This document shows, one piece after another, positions 23,153 through 35,164 of a stretch of DNA of 64,000 nucleotides; the stretch's first letter is position 1; every line of letters begins with the position of its first letter. The notes beneath the pieces are model-generated. The model saw nothing but the letters and a program-made list of their open reading frames with translations. It was not told the origin of the DNA and made no database searches. Where the stretch lies: positions 6,116,001 through 6,180,000 of the forward strand of contig NC_087119.1 of assembly GCF_963855985.1 (NCBI RefSeq). The letters are read 5' to 3'. This stretch comes from Ostrinia nubilalis (Eukaryota; Arthropoda; Insecta; Lepidoptera; Crambidae). Position numbers and translations under genes: made by a program.

Positions 23153-23501
23153 ATGACAAATCTTCGAACGTGTATAATACCGTGCCAAAGTAATCATATA
23201 CACTCAGCGGCACGGAATTTGGCCCAAGCCTAAACACCTAGATATGAGGCCAAATAGGTGTTGTATACCTAAGTTTCGTGTGACATGTTAACAGAACATT
23301 TGTTTTTGTTAATTTAAGAAGCAAGATTAATAAAAAATGCGTCTGTTTAACTTTTTTGACTCTAGAAACGCATTTCGTTGTTGGAGCGTAAAGAGTACGG
23401 GTAAGTTTAAATTCGATATTAAATGTTGTAAGGGTTTGGCGTTTTGTTTTTTGTTTTTAAATTAATCTTAGGGTTATTTTCGTTTCTATAATTTGAGAAT
23501 A

Positions 23502-23728
23502 ATGCCCATTACTCCAGCTCAAGTTGCTCAAATAGTGTTGCTTAGAAGTCAAGGGCGTATGCAGCGGGAGATGGCTGAAACTTTCAATTTATGGCGTACA
23601 AACTTAAGATACATGTTAAAAAGGCATGACCAGACCGCCTTTTACACAAGAAGACCAAGAAGTGGGGAATTAAGGTGTATGTCAGCGCGCGATGAGCCGA
23701 TTATCGTGCTTGCAATATCAACTCTTTA
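23502..23728 (+). pseudogene. Tc1-like transposase N-terminus, left copy
   Basis: About 75 codons covering the N-terminal helix-turn-helix (VAQIVLLRSQGRMQREMAET and FNLWRTNLRY), ending where sequence identity with the inverted copy stops near DEPII. The DNA-binding head is present; the catalytic part is missing. Confidence 0.75.
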
Positions 23729-23800
23729 TGCAAACTGTCTGTTTGCGTAGTAACTCTTCTCCGCACCTTCTCTATACACTTCCACGGCCGTCTGGAGCTC

Positions 23801-24277
23801 TTAAGGGGACTCTGCAATCATCGATCCATAGAACTTTACTCCATTAGCCTTGCGTCCAATTTGCATGTTCTCTAGAAAACGTAAGTCGCACTTCGCGAAG
23901 GTATCGGAGAAGTTCGGTCCTCGAGCTGGTCTTCGAGTATGCAGGTTATGATCCTCCATCCTTCTTCTTATTGTGTGCTCACTGACATTCACTGGGCTTG
24001 CTGTTTGTAAACGCTGACGTATCTCAAACGTAGTGAGAACCCGATTTCTTGATATTGCAAGCTCGATAATTGGCTCATCGCGCGCTGGCATACACCTTAA
24101 TTCCCCACTTCTTGGTCTTCTTGTGTAAAAGGCGGTCTGGTCATGCCTTTTTAACGTGTATCTTAAGTTTGTACGCCATAAATTGAAAGTTTCAGCCATC
24201 TCCCGCTGCATACGCCCTTGACTTCTAAGCAACACTATTTGAGCAACTTGAGCTGGAATAATGGGCATTATTCTCAA
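23801..24277 (-). pseudogene. Tc1-like transposase N-terminal part, inverted copy
   Basis: A 158-codon frame starting MRIMPIIPAQVAQIVLLRSQ and continuing through a second helix-turn-helix-like block (TTFEIRQRLQTASPVNVSEH, TIRRRMEDHNLHTRRPARGP), then apparently skipping the region of the first catalytic Asp to read GRKANGVKFYGSMIAESP before a stop. A full Tc1 transposase has about 340 residues, so over half is absent. Confidence 0.75.
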
Positions 24278-24350
24278 ATTATAGAAACGAAAATAACCCT
24301 AAGATTAATTTAAAAACAAAAAACAAAACGCCAAACCCTTACAACATTTA

Positions 24351-25093
24351 TAGCCTGACCAGGAACATAAAAACCCTGGCATAGAGGCGCGTCAATTGCA
24401 TTTGATAGTGCAACACTGAGTACAGTCGTACCTGTGTTAAATTAATAGGCTAACTTTATGTATCAGGATTCAGGATTACGGGCTAATTTGATATTTTCAT
24501 AAATTAACGAAAAAATATTATTATAGGTAACCTGGTTTAAATAAATTAAATGAAACCATCAATCGAGCTAGTAGGATTTATTTTATTATTCATCAATAAT
24601 CAAATTCAGAACTTGAATATTCAACTGCAATGTCTGCTCATGAACGCTTCAAACTCGGTACTTCTTTCCCAATTCCATAAAATTCAACACTTAGAAAGTG
24701 ACAAAAAACTTTAAAATAGGTAGTTGAAACAAACCACAGCTAATTTTCATAGTGGACTGTACTATACGATAAACATGTCAGTCAATTTGACAACCTTTGT
24801 TGGAAACATTATTCAATGAAAATATTGTCCGAACCCTTGGTATTTCTCTTCGACAAATACTTTAACACATTGTGAACCACTTTTCTTTCACGACTATAAA
24901 AAGATTTTAGCAATTTCATTCACAAAATCAATTGCGCACATTTAAAATAAAGTTTGTTTACACTTTGACAGCAATAGACTGACATGCAAGGTGACATGTC
25001 AATGAAGTTTTCAGTTACTGTTGCCATTAAAAGAAATTAGTACCATTAGTTTTCCGCAACATGGCGAGGGTTTTTATGTTCCTGGTCAGGCTA
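24351..25093. mobile_element. 743-bp TIR element, TAGCCTGACCAGGAACATAA ends
   Basis: TAGCCTGACCAGGAACATAA and its complement close the element. Comparison with the left arm of the host Tc1 element (ACATTTAATATCG uninterrupted) shows a TA target duplication. It has no long frame, so it is non-autonomous. Confidence 0.8.
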
Positions 25094-25318
25094 TAATATC
25101 GAATTTAAACTTACCCGTACTCTTTACGCTCCAACAACGAAAAGCGTTTCTAGAGTCAAAAAAGTTAAACAGACGCATTTTTTTTATGAATCTAGCCTCT
25201 TAAATTAACAAAAACAAATGTTCTGTTAACATGTCACACGAAACTTAGGTATACAACACCTATTTGACCTCATATCTGGTTGTTTAGGCTTGGGCCAAAT
25301 TCCGTGCCGCTGAGTGTA

Positions 25319-26560
25319 ATTTTGGCACCTTAATAACTATTGCCGTTTTTGTTGTAAAGATCATGCGGATATTATTGGAAAGAAAACTATGTGGGCTCTA
25401 GATCTGAAGCCGCTTTAACGAACACGAAGTGCTCATACAATGCGGCGTATTTTCTTCCAGTCTTTAGTCAGGACTTTAGTCGAATTAAAACCCCGGTTGA
25501 ACGTGATATAGCCGCACTAGAATACGATGCTTTTTTGCATAATCGCAAAACTTCGTTCCAGTGTCGACCGAATGTTATCACGATGTATGTGGCCCAGGGG
25601 TTACCGTAGCCGCTAAGGTTTGAAACTTCTTGCTTAAAATATTGTAGTCTTTGGCATAGACTACGACGGTAGTCATGGAGATAGGAGTTTGTTATCTCGT
25701 GTCAGATGTAAATGGTGAAAAGAAAACTCATGATTCGTGTTATTTTTATGCAATATGTAGGTATTTTATAAAAGTGGAACCCCGAGTGATCTCCAAAACC
25801 CATTCTATTATTATATACGATTCGGCTTCGATATCTATAATACTATAGGAGTTTATTTCATGTGTCAGATGACAAGGGTGGAAACAACCTACGATTCATG
25901 TTGTTTATTTACGTGCAATATGTGGGCATATTATAAAAGTGGAATGCCGAGTTGTATTTCTAAAACTTGTTCTATTATTTTATACTATTTGGCTGCGACT
26001 CGGCGTGACGACAATACAAAACATTTTTCGCGAATCGGTGTTCATACATCCACACAATACATTAGACGCCATGTTATCATAAACGACATATTATAAAATC
26101 GCTGTGATTTAATATTCTTAATCATTAATTTTATGGCAAGTGTCCATCAGGAATCATTGTTCTTACACACAGAATCGTATTATTTCGCTTTCGGGTAGTA
26201 ATATGTCAAAATTGTTGGTTCTTAGGCGAACAATGTATGGAGAACGAACATTGTCCTTTACGGGAGATCGTGATTAAAAATGTTATGTCATAGTGTTTTT
26301 GGTATTATTCTAGTCCAAATTAACTACTATCGCAGCCTAGCAACCGTAGTAAACAAAATGGACGCATGCGCTGTATGTTTTTCAGCGAAATGGGCGGAAA
26401 GGTCTACCTGGATGTCCTCCTGGTACAATTTGTGCCTATTTTCTATGTCTATGTTAAGAACATAGTACATATTTTGATAATTTAATAAACAGCTGTTTAG
26501 CATGACACAGATTTCTAAATACAATCTTAATTAAGATAGGTATGTTAGCAACGACTACTT
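25319..26560. other. Intergenic, no gene recognised
   Basis: Contains the CGCATGCG palindrome at about 26363 and loosely repeated blocks (GTTTATTTCATGTGTCAGATG near 25850 resembles GTTATCTCGTGTCAGATG near 25692, each followed by ATTATAAAAGTGGAA-like text), so a ~170-bp diverged duplication is likely. Confidence 0.4.
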
Positions 26561-26645
26561 AGGCTGAGTTGCACCACCTAAGTTTGACCGTAACTATAAC
26601 GACAACCGGTTTTTTTGTATGGAGATTTTTGACATTTGTCAGCCT
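26561..26645. mobile_element. MITE, GGCTGAGTTGCACCA family, copy 3, deleted
   Basis: AGGCTGAGTTGCACCACCTA on the left; the right end is shortened, running from GACATTTGTC directly to AGCCT. Confidence 0.7.
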
Positions 26646-26939
26646 TAGTGTAGTTCTTTTGTTTAGTCGAGGAGGAACATCGTGCGTTTATAATACCTCA
26701 TCAACACACATTCACTTTAAACTGTAAAGTTACTTAAATCAGTTAAAAAATGTTTACATGTCTTGTACTTTTAATTGTAAACCAAGTGCGGTTGAAATAA
26801 ACAAAACGTTACAGAACCGCTTGTATGGATACAAAGGGTTTCGTAACTGTGAATATTGACTGGCAGAGAATGCCATCCGGCATTAAGTCCGCCACAGTGC
26901 ATTGTTTTTATATGTGCTAAAAGTTTAAATAAATAAATA

Positions 26940-27130
26940 AATATATATTACACAATTCTACTGCGAACAGCTAGAGACCGGAATTCACTACCTGCTTCTG
27001 TCTTTCACGAGCATTCTAATCCGGGCATCTTCAAGGCGAGAGCGAATAGGCACTTACAGGGCAGGTTTGCACCATCCTAGACTGCATCTTACTTAAATCA
27101 GGCGCAATAGCAGTCAAATACCTGCTTTGT
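26940..27130 (+). mobile_element. Jockey-type LINE ORF2 tail fragment
   Basis: Encodes TARDRNSLPASVFHEHSNPG and IFKARANRHLQGRFAPS, then a stop: the N-(S/G)-(L/I)-P...FK.R(V/A)NR end of Jockey/CR1-like LINE proteins. Confidence 0.65.
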
Positions 27131-29110
27131 ACTGCCTAAAAACATTGTTACACAGTTCTATGGTAGCGACCATAATGAAATGACCACGAATATAAAAGTT
27201 GTTAACTTGTAGACCGAGATAATTGAATCTTAGTACAAATAAGTTCCATTGACACCGTTTACCGTACGGAACCCTAAAACATGCATGTAATAGACCGCAC
27301 GAACCATAGAAAAGTTTAACAGAAGCAATTGATTATTTAACAAAAAAATGTTTCGGAATTGAATATTGATAAATGCTCTGAAGTTGCAAGCAAGTTCAGC
27401 AACTGTTACGTCAGAGAGAATAAATGCATACCTACATAAATATCGGAATCGATAAACTGAAGTCTCGTGGTTGACCAAAAGTTCAAGGTAGCCAGACGGC
27501 CAATGCAAACCTTGACGAAATTACTCCTCACACAATCTGCGAGCCTAGTACTAAGCACTATTTTCAGAACTATGATCGTGGAAGTTCTTTGCCTATTATG
27601 CGAAATACGACACCCAAACAATGGTGGAAGTAGTTTAAAAAGCAGTTTCTATGTGTGATGCGTCTATTATATTAATTAATGCTACTATGCAAAATAGTTC
27701 CCTATAAGCCTAGATTTTTTTGCGAACTTCTTAGGCCTATTTTTTATCATAAAACTATATTTTAACTAAACTACTTTCTGAGACACAGGCCGTGTTGCTC
27801 TAGGACAACTAGTCTACTCAAGAATACTAGATTTGTAGATCTCGGATTTTTCTTCCAGTACCAGGGCATCATAAAGCTAAAGGGGTTTGAGTTGAAAATC
27901 TGACGCATGCGATTTATATATGGATTCAGATGTATTCAGAATAAGCAAAAATCTTTCATGGCCTGAATCGCGGATGTATGTTTATTTCGCGCTACGTGGT
28001 ATCCATCACTGCACCTGCACTTTTGGTATATTTGATAACAGATATTAAATATTAAATCTACCAAAAGTGCAAAAGTTATTGTAACCCTATTACCTACTTT
28101 CTAACTCTTCTTACTTAGAGACTTTAACAGGATGCAAATACAAATAATAAATAGCTATAGATAAAACAAAACAGTAGGTACTCAGATACTAAATTAAACA
28201 TTGGAAAATAAATACTTACTTTACAGTCTTAGATAATATTAGTTCTGAGATAGCATTATATTAGGAAATCTTGGGTTTTGTAGAGTTTCTTTTTCTTGCT
28301 TTCAACTTTGGAAATAATAAAGTACCTAAGTAAAAATGTGTCAATAATACCTACGAACAGGGACGTGAATTTAATTTCTAAATTCTGTGTTTAGCGATAA
28401 CATTATCTGAGAGAGCGATTGTAGAGAAAAAAACTAGAGATAAAGCTCAGAGCTTAAGCTTAGTGCTTAAGGCAAAGCATATAAAGCTTTACTGAGCATA
28501 GATTTCGCTGCATTTAGGCCTTCAGTGAAGTTCGGGTCAAGGGTTTTAGCTCTTAGCTGTGCTCTACATTTAGCTGGAGTTATTAGGCATATGTCACAAG
28601 GCAACGTTTTTTCCTTGGCTATAAATATTTACATTTTGAGAAAGAAGAGATAAAGACAATTTTATTTTTTCATAATAAATTATTTCGTATTATACCTGTT
28701 TGGTTGTAATTATGGTAGGGACCTACTTAATTAATTATCGTGGCATTGTGATGGCTAAATTATATTAAACCACAAAAACTTAGCGACAACTGCCTGCAGA
28801 AACATTTTTTTGTTCTAAGTATTATAAAATTAGAATACAAAGCTTGTGTCTGATAACTTAATTAATAAAACAATAAAGTGTTTTGTAAGTCGGACCCCAT
28901 TTCGTTTTGCTTAAAGCTTGAGATCAGGAAAAAATACTTTTTATTTGGAGAACGAATTGGTCACTGTCATTGAAAGGACCTGTGACCAAATAACCTCCAC
29001 GAATGTCAAACTTCGTGTCGAAGATACCAGGCCCGCATAAACTTTCGGAGCTACGAACTTTTGTCTTGACACTTGACGCATGCGCTCCCCAGTCCCCGAG
29101 CCCGAGAGTT
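27131..29110. other. Intergenic, no gene recognised
   Basis: AT-rich with CGCATGCG palindromes near 27903 and 29077. No exon supported. Confidence 0.4.
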
Positions 29111-29260
29111 GTCACTTTGCATTAGTGGAAGAATGCAAACAACATGTTGTTAAAATGTTCTCGTGTTTTTCAAGTTTTCTGACTAAAACGTGCACTAATT
29201 TACAGTGAATCTTACTCAAAATGATACAGTGGTGCTGACGATGCAATATTGTGGTGTTTC

Positions 29261-29452
29261 ATGCGGAAATACGAGTGCAAAGTGCGTAAAATAGGTTATT
29301 ATTTAGGTTATGTTTCTCAGATCGGCCATTACTGGCTGCGGCGAATGTTGTACGAGTTCAATAATTCGTGGCAAGCTGAAGCGAGTGTTAATAGAAAACA
29401 TTTCGTCATTGTGTTTTTGCTGGCGTTTTTGTATTGTAATTTAACATATTAA
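29261..29452 (+). CDS. Possible small ORF, 63 residues, hydrophobic C-terminus
   Basis: ATG at 29261 opens a frame reading MRKYECKVRKIGYYLGYVSQ and ending with a membrane-like stretch (HFVIVFLLAFLYCNLTY). It follows a GC-richer patch with a CGCATGCG palindrome (29077), and AATAAA occurs at about 29505, about 50 bases after the stop, which would make a compact single-exon transcript. No family is recognised. A chance frame or noncoding RNA is at least as likely. Confidence 0.25.
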   Translation: MRKYECKVRKIGYYLGYVSQIGHYWLRRMLYEFNNSWQAEASVNRKHFVIVFLLAFLYCNLTY

Positions 29453-29530
29453 AAGAGTGAGTGGCGTAATGCGAAATGTTGAATGCTTTTGTTTACAGTT
29501 GTAAATAAAGATATCGCTGATGTGAGATTA

Positions 29531-30379
29531 ATTTTATTTGATAACCTCTATTGTTTTTGTATTATTGTTTAGTTCTGAAACAAACTGTACATAGGGACTT
29601 ATAGGTACACGGATTAGTTATTTTATTGGTGAATACAAAAGTGTTTTGTAACCTAACCTATAAACTGGATTTGCTTAATATTCCAATTTGACTCTACATT
29701 CTAAGCAGATTTTTGGTGCAAAATCGACTACCAAAACAACAAAAGAATAATAATATTTGGATCATAGTTTTGTTAATCTTTTAGTTTTGTTATTCTCTCT
29801 ATTTTTTACTTTATCTCCAAGAGAGGTTATGTAACTTTTGTTGTTGACACATTTGTGTTCACCTTGTATTACACAACTCATCATTTTTATAGCTAATTAT
29901 GATACAATTAAGTAGTAAATCGAATAATTTATTGCATTCCTAGTACAATCAGATTCATTACAATATTTTCATCTTGTTGGGACCTGAGTAATACAAAAAT
30001 TTCATGTATGAAAATTAGTCAGGTAGGGCATTTTCCCAAAAAATATTTATTTTGTTTGATGCGGGCATTTGTACATTAATTTCTTAGTATTGTTTACAAA
30101 GCACTTAAAAATATTAGCTTCAGTATGATTAGGAGATAGACTTTGGTTATTGCACTCCAACAAGCTCTACCTACTTTTATCTAGATTTTTTACGCTAAAT
30201 ACCTGCAGAGCAGATTACCTTACTTTTAAGTAGAAACAAAGATATCTAGAGAACATTAGATATATGAATCTATTAATCAGACTGGTAGGGCCCTGATTAC
30301 ATAACTATAGAAGCTTTTGTATCCAGTGACATATTAAAAAAAAAAACAAATTAATCACAGTTAGTTAGGATATAATATA
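29531..30379. other. Intergenic, no recognised feature
   Basis: AT-rich sequence without recognisable exon or repeat. Confidence 0.4.
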
Positions 30380-30730
30380 CAGGGTGTCCCAAAAAATAGT
30401 GTCAAGCCGAAGCTCAGAGGCCCATGTATATGTTCCGCGATTTTTGATAGTTATGATTGTTTTGAATTTCTGTGCTTGGGCACTTTTTTGGTCACTGTGG
30501 CGCGAATAGTCAAGTTACATGCCTGTTTTTTTATTATTATTAAATGAATACTAGGCCTAGCTGATTCAGAAGTACATATTTACATCCATAACACGAATGT
30601 AAACTAAAATCCTGTATGTTGTAAAAATAAATCATAACTCGAAAACGATCAAAAGTCGCGGCGATTCGGCTAGCCCTAGTGATGCTCTACCTCTGGGCTT
30701 CGGCTTGACACTACTTTTTGGGACACCCTG
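30380..30730. mobile_element. Fold-back element, CAGGGTGTCCCAAAAA ends, second copy
   Basis: CAGGGTGTCCCAAAAAATAG and its complement, TA on both sides; arms include TGTCAAGCCGAAGCTCAGAG and its inverted form near 30690-30710. The ends match the 19.0-kb element but the bodies differ. Confidence 0.75.
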
Positions 30731-30825
30731 TAATATGATTGCTGAGCTGAGCAAAGCGAAAAAAAATCCTTATCAAGGACAAACAATAAATATTGTAGGA
30801 CTCTACCATTTACCATTTTAGTCAG

Positions 30826-31850
30826 AAAAAAATTCCCCTATTCCACTGTAATCCATTGGTCAAATCCATTAATGGATTAGATTCCTCTTCTGGGTACACT
30901 TTAGTCCATCGATGGACTTGTTTCCGCATCAGAGTATACCCCAATCCATCAATGAATTTGATTCCGCTTTTAAGTACACCCTAATCCAAGAAATTTTACA
31001 CAACTGTTTAAAGTAGGAGTAGAATAGGTACCAACATCTTTTATCCATCCATTGGAAATACATTTTAATTCGAGATTTATTTTATTGAAATATAAATAAT
31101 ATAGATATAGAAAATACGAACTCATTTATTTTTAAAGGAAAAAGCCCAGGTATTTTAATTATTTAAAAATCTGGGACGCCCTACTCGAACAAAAATTGGC
31201 ACTTTAAAGTTTAATAATTTGCAAACAGATCCCTAAATCGAAATATAGTCTTAGAAACCCCTAAGCCATTTTAAAAGGCCTATCCAACGATACCCCACAC
31301 GATGGGGTAGAAGATGAAAAAAAAATTCATCCCCACTTTACATGTACCTAGGGGAGCTACCCTAAATATTTTTTTTTTCTAAATTTGATTGTACCGTTTT
31401 GTCGGCGTGATTAATATACATACATTTTTTAATTTTCATACAAAATAAATTTTATAAAATCCGATTTGTAAAAAATTAAAATGAAGATATCAATTTTCTG
31501 ACTTCACCATACCATTTATATGCCCATGTTAACATGGGCTAGTGTCGGCTCATATACCCATTTACCTAACTCCCTGTATATAATTTATATTTCAATAAAA
31601 GAAATCACGAATTAAAATGTATAATCCAATGGATGGATAAAAGATGTTGGTATTCTACTCCTACTTTAAACAGTTGTGTAAAATTTCTTGGATTAGGGTG
31701 TACTTAAAAGCGGAATCAAATCCATTGATGGACTGGGGTATACTCTGATGCGGAAACAAGTCCATCGATGGACTAAAGTGTACCCAGAAGAGGAATCTAA
31801 TCCATTAATGGATTTGACCAATGGATTACAGTGGAATAGGGGAAAAAAAA
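30826..31850. mobile_element. Fold-back element with ~270-bp arms and 40-bp subterminal repeats
   Basis: The arms 30826-31101 and 31578-31850 are inverted copies. Each arm has 40-bp repeats: TCCAT starts at 30865, 30905 and 30945, with TCCAA at 30985. Each of the first three carries a palindrome-like core TCCATNNATGGA. The central ~475 bp has no coding frame. Structure resembles Foldback/Galileo-type elements. Confidence 0.8.
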
Positions 31851-32149
31851 AATTGAGGGTTAACTACAAGTACATGTTTAGAAATGGTAATAAAAAATCT
31901 AATGACTACGAATTAATGATACAAACAAAAACTTATCGCTTAGAAAACAGAAAAACATTTGAAAACAAATATCCTCTTCTCTACCTCAGTTTTAGCCCAA
32001 TATCATCATTGTTAAACGTTACCGTTGCATGCCTCTAGCGGTACAGTTAAATACCGATAACGTTATTTTTTTAACAGCTATTTACACACATTTTATGGCA
32101 ATAAAATTATCAGCATAAATCAAAAACTTTTTAGCAAAGAGGGTCAGGG

Positions 32150-34420
32150 TTATTCTTATGAAACAGAAAAAGATTATTATTTTTTTTGAGACTGGTAACA
32201 TTAAATTGGTACCGGTTCTTGGCACTGAGCCAACTTCTTAGTATTGATTGATTCAAAGCCCATGGTACAAGGATTTCAGAAAACTGAGGAGATTGGACGC
32301 ATGCGCTAAATAGGTAACAAGAACTACTCAAGCGTTTGGTTTTGTGGTCAACTTTTATTAAAAATGAAATGATATTACTCTACAATACTCAAAATAATGA
32401 ATTTTAAATATGATTTTTTCATTTAGTAATATGGAGACAAGTGATTGTTAAGCTATAATAATCAAAATTATTTTAATACTAAATCAAAACGTATCATTAA
32501 TTTTGGTCTGGCAATATTGACTGATTACTAACCAAAGACAAAGATCATAGCTGGCAATGCTAGCGTCAATTTTATTGGCAATGAAAATATCAAGTCTTGG
32601 AATTAAAACTACTTAAGACTTTATTAAAATTATCCTAATTATATTTTTATAATTTTTATTTGGATCTAAGCTAAAATTCGGATTCTTTCAGAATATTATT
32701 TTTTATAAGAAATGTTATTTATTTTTCAGTCTGGCAACATTCACTGTTACCAACATAAAAGAACGTTCATGATTCGTCAGGTTTTGTAGATATTGACCAA
32801 TCCGTGCAATACGCGTCGCATTTAACTGAGGAATTTGGCGCATGCGTTAACTCATACATTTTGTTATGGCGCAAGTACACTATGTGGGAAATTGGCCAAG
32901 ACGTAATAGTGTGAACACCGTCTTGATTACTCTCTCCTTCCCCCTCGTGTGCGTCGCCCATACTTCTGTGTGCGGGCTAACGCTTTGACTTGCCCAATTT
33001 GCCGCATAGTGTACTTGCGCTATTACCTTGTTATTGGGCTAGTGCTTTGATTGCAAAGATTTTGTAGACAGAAATAAATAAATGCTAAGTATAGGAAAAT
33101 AACAGCACAAAATAATAATTTTCATTTAATTTCAATTTAAATCTTGATATTGGTTAAATTTTATATTATTTGAAACTAAATCAAAACGCAATATTATTTT
33201 TTATCCTTGTAACATTCTCTAGTACCAACCTAAGGGTGAAAGTTCTTCGGATTTGACACATTTTGTAGATATTGATTAATTAATCAATGGGATACGGAAA
33301 TGATAAAGCTAAATCGCCATTGACGCATGCGTTCTAAACATATGTAAAACGTTTTGTTAAAAGACTGGAGACTTAAATCTGTAACACATCAAAAATAATA
33401 TTTTATTTCAAAATAAGATAAAATATTTTTTTAGTTTACCTTATTAGATTTTTCAAGATTGGTTTAATTAATTTTTGAAAGTAATCACAAACGCTACATC
33501 TTTTTAAAGACTGGTAACATTTGTTGTTACCAACCAAAAATAAAGGGCTTATAATATTCGAATGATGGATGTCCACTTCGTGGATATTGATTAGTTAAGA
33601 ATCGATGGAATTCGGATAGCATGATTCAAGGAATTTTAACGCTTTACCATTAAAAGTAAAGAGTTTTGTTAATGGTCTGTAGATGTCTTGAGTAAAATTT
33701 TAGGAATAAGACCACGTTTATTTGAAAAATACAAAAATAGGTAATAAGTTCATTTTTATTTTTAAGTATGGATGAAATGCTCTTATCGAAACGCAGCTTT
33801 ATTTTTTTAAGTATGGTAACATTTATTGTTGCCAACCTAAGAGTAGGATTCTCAATTTTGGTCAAGTCTCTTTGTTTGAGATTATCGATTTATTTACGGC
33901 TTGGTCTGCGATAATGGAAACGCTTTATGCGCATGCGTCAATATTTTGCTCTTAATGGTCTGTTACTACTTGGGAACTAAGTAGGTAGTTTGAGACTTGA
34001 TGTTATTAAAAACTATAATAATTTATACTATAAAATACTTAACAAATAGATGCAGATTACTTTAGCTCTAGAGTAATCTTTGGCTAAAAAAACCTATATA
34101 ATTTCTCACCTCTTCGTAGCAAATTAGCAATGTCAGTAAACGATATAATTCCACATAGAAATGTTAGATAGCGCTACTGTCACGCTATTGGCAGCAAAAT
34201 AATTTTAGAATTGCAATACTTTTAGTTTTGACTTAAAATTGCCTTTTAGAGCTAAATAAAGGAACTATTTTTTTTAAATAGGTATTATAGAATTTTTAGA
34301 TAAAAAAATATTCAGAGACATACAGAGAAACGCTGTATTTTTAGTCTGGTAACACTTTGGCTACCAACAAAAGAAACCTGCCTGGTATTGATTTGTAAGG
34401 CCCCGCCTGGTATTGATTTG
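32150..34420. repeat. Decayed ~300-bp satellite with CGCATGCG motif
   Basis: A phrase like CTGGTAACATT, then TTGTTACCAACC recurs at about 32192, 32512 (weak), 32723, 33209, 33513, 33807 and 34341, preceded by AAATCAAAACG(C/T)A(T) and T-runs. In several units it is followed by TTGTAGATATTGATTA and, about 100-120 bases later, by CGCATGCG. Subtracting a MITE at 32868, spacing is near 300-325 bp for neighbouring good units. Divergence is high, so it is old. Confidence 0.65.
32868..33020. mobile_element. ~153-bp MITE inside the satellite
   Basis: GGCGCAAGTACACTATG and CATAGTGTACTTGCGC are inverted ends flanked by TAT on both sides. Removing it restores the normal spacing of the surrounding repeat. 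Confidence 0.7.
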
Positions 34421-34430
34421 TAAGGCCCCC
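34378..34430. repeat. Direct duplication of ~26 bp
   Basis: GCCTGGTATTGATTTGTAAG followed by GCCCC occurs twice in a row. Confidence 0.8.
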
Positions 34431-35160
34431 TAGTACACGGGCACGGGTACCATTAACCATAAAACTTAGGAGATTGTTTTACTCTTAGGAAATGGTTTAG
34501 CGAATGCGTTAGGATGTTGAAACTACATTTACATTCTGCAACCTTTTTTTAGGATGCAATAGGGATTTGGAGACTGCTGCCGCTTTTTGCAGAGTTATGC
34601 GAAGTCTTTCTTTCTATAAATAGGTCGTTTCAGGAATAAGTTACTTTAAACAATTCGTAGACTAAAAATAAATTACCAGATAACTAACTAGGTCGATCTA
34701 AACTGAGATATTTAAAAATAATGAATATTACCTACTCATGAACATTCTTTTCACACGATTAAAAATAAAATTAATAAAAAAAAATGCAAGTAGGTATCAC
34801 ATTAAATAAAGTAGTAGGAATTTGTATTTTTTTAATATTTCATCAAAAATCAAAGTTAAAAATGTTTTATTCCATACACCATTTCTCATAACAAACCATT
34901 TTTCGAACAGGAAAAAGTTACTGCAATTTTTCATTAGTAATAATATTTCATTTCTGTAGAAACAAATCTATATTGATGAGTTTGTAAAAATGCGTCACAG
35001 GTACCTACCAATTTTTAAACTACTAGGGAAGCCTGCTGCATCTCACATCATGAAATTGATTAACTATCACAGTTATTTTTTAGCGTTAAGACTGTTAAGA
35101 GTGATTATTTATTTATCATTTATTTGCATACTTATTTAACATATTTTAGCACAAAAATGC
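34431..35160. other. Intergenic, no recognised feature
   Basis: AT-rich; no exon or repeat recognised. Confidence 0.4.
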
Positions 35161-35164
35161 GCAT

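Larger units (their letters stand above)
23201..25316. mobile_element. Tc1-like element with inverted duplicate transposase heads
   Basis: CACTCAGCGGCACGGAATTT and its complement form long (>100 bp) terminal inverted repeats, with TA at 23199-23200 and 25317-25318. Inside, the first ~75 codons of a Tc1-like transposase (MPITPAQVAQIVLLRSQGRM..., a helix-turn-helix region) occur on the plus strand from 23502 and again inverted on the minus strand (24277 down to 23801). The right half is split by a 743-bp element at 24351. No DD(E/D) catalytic core is seen, so it is defective. Confidence 0.85.

Noticed and set aside
32150..34420. CRISPR-like array
   Set aside because: The genome is eukaryotic, the units are ~300 bp and diverged, and there are no identical short repeats with unique spacers.
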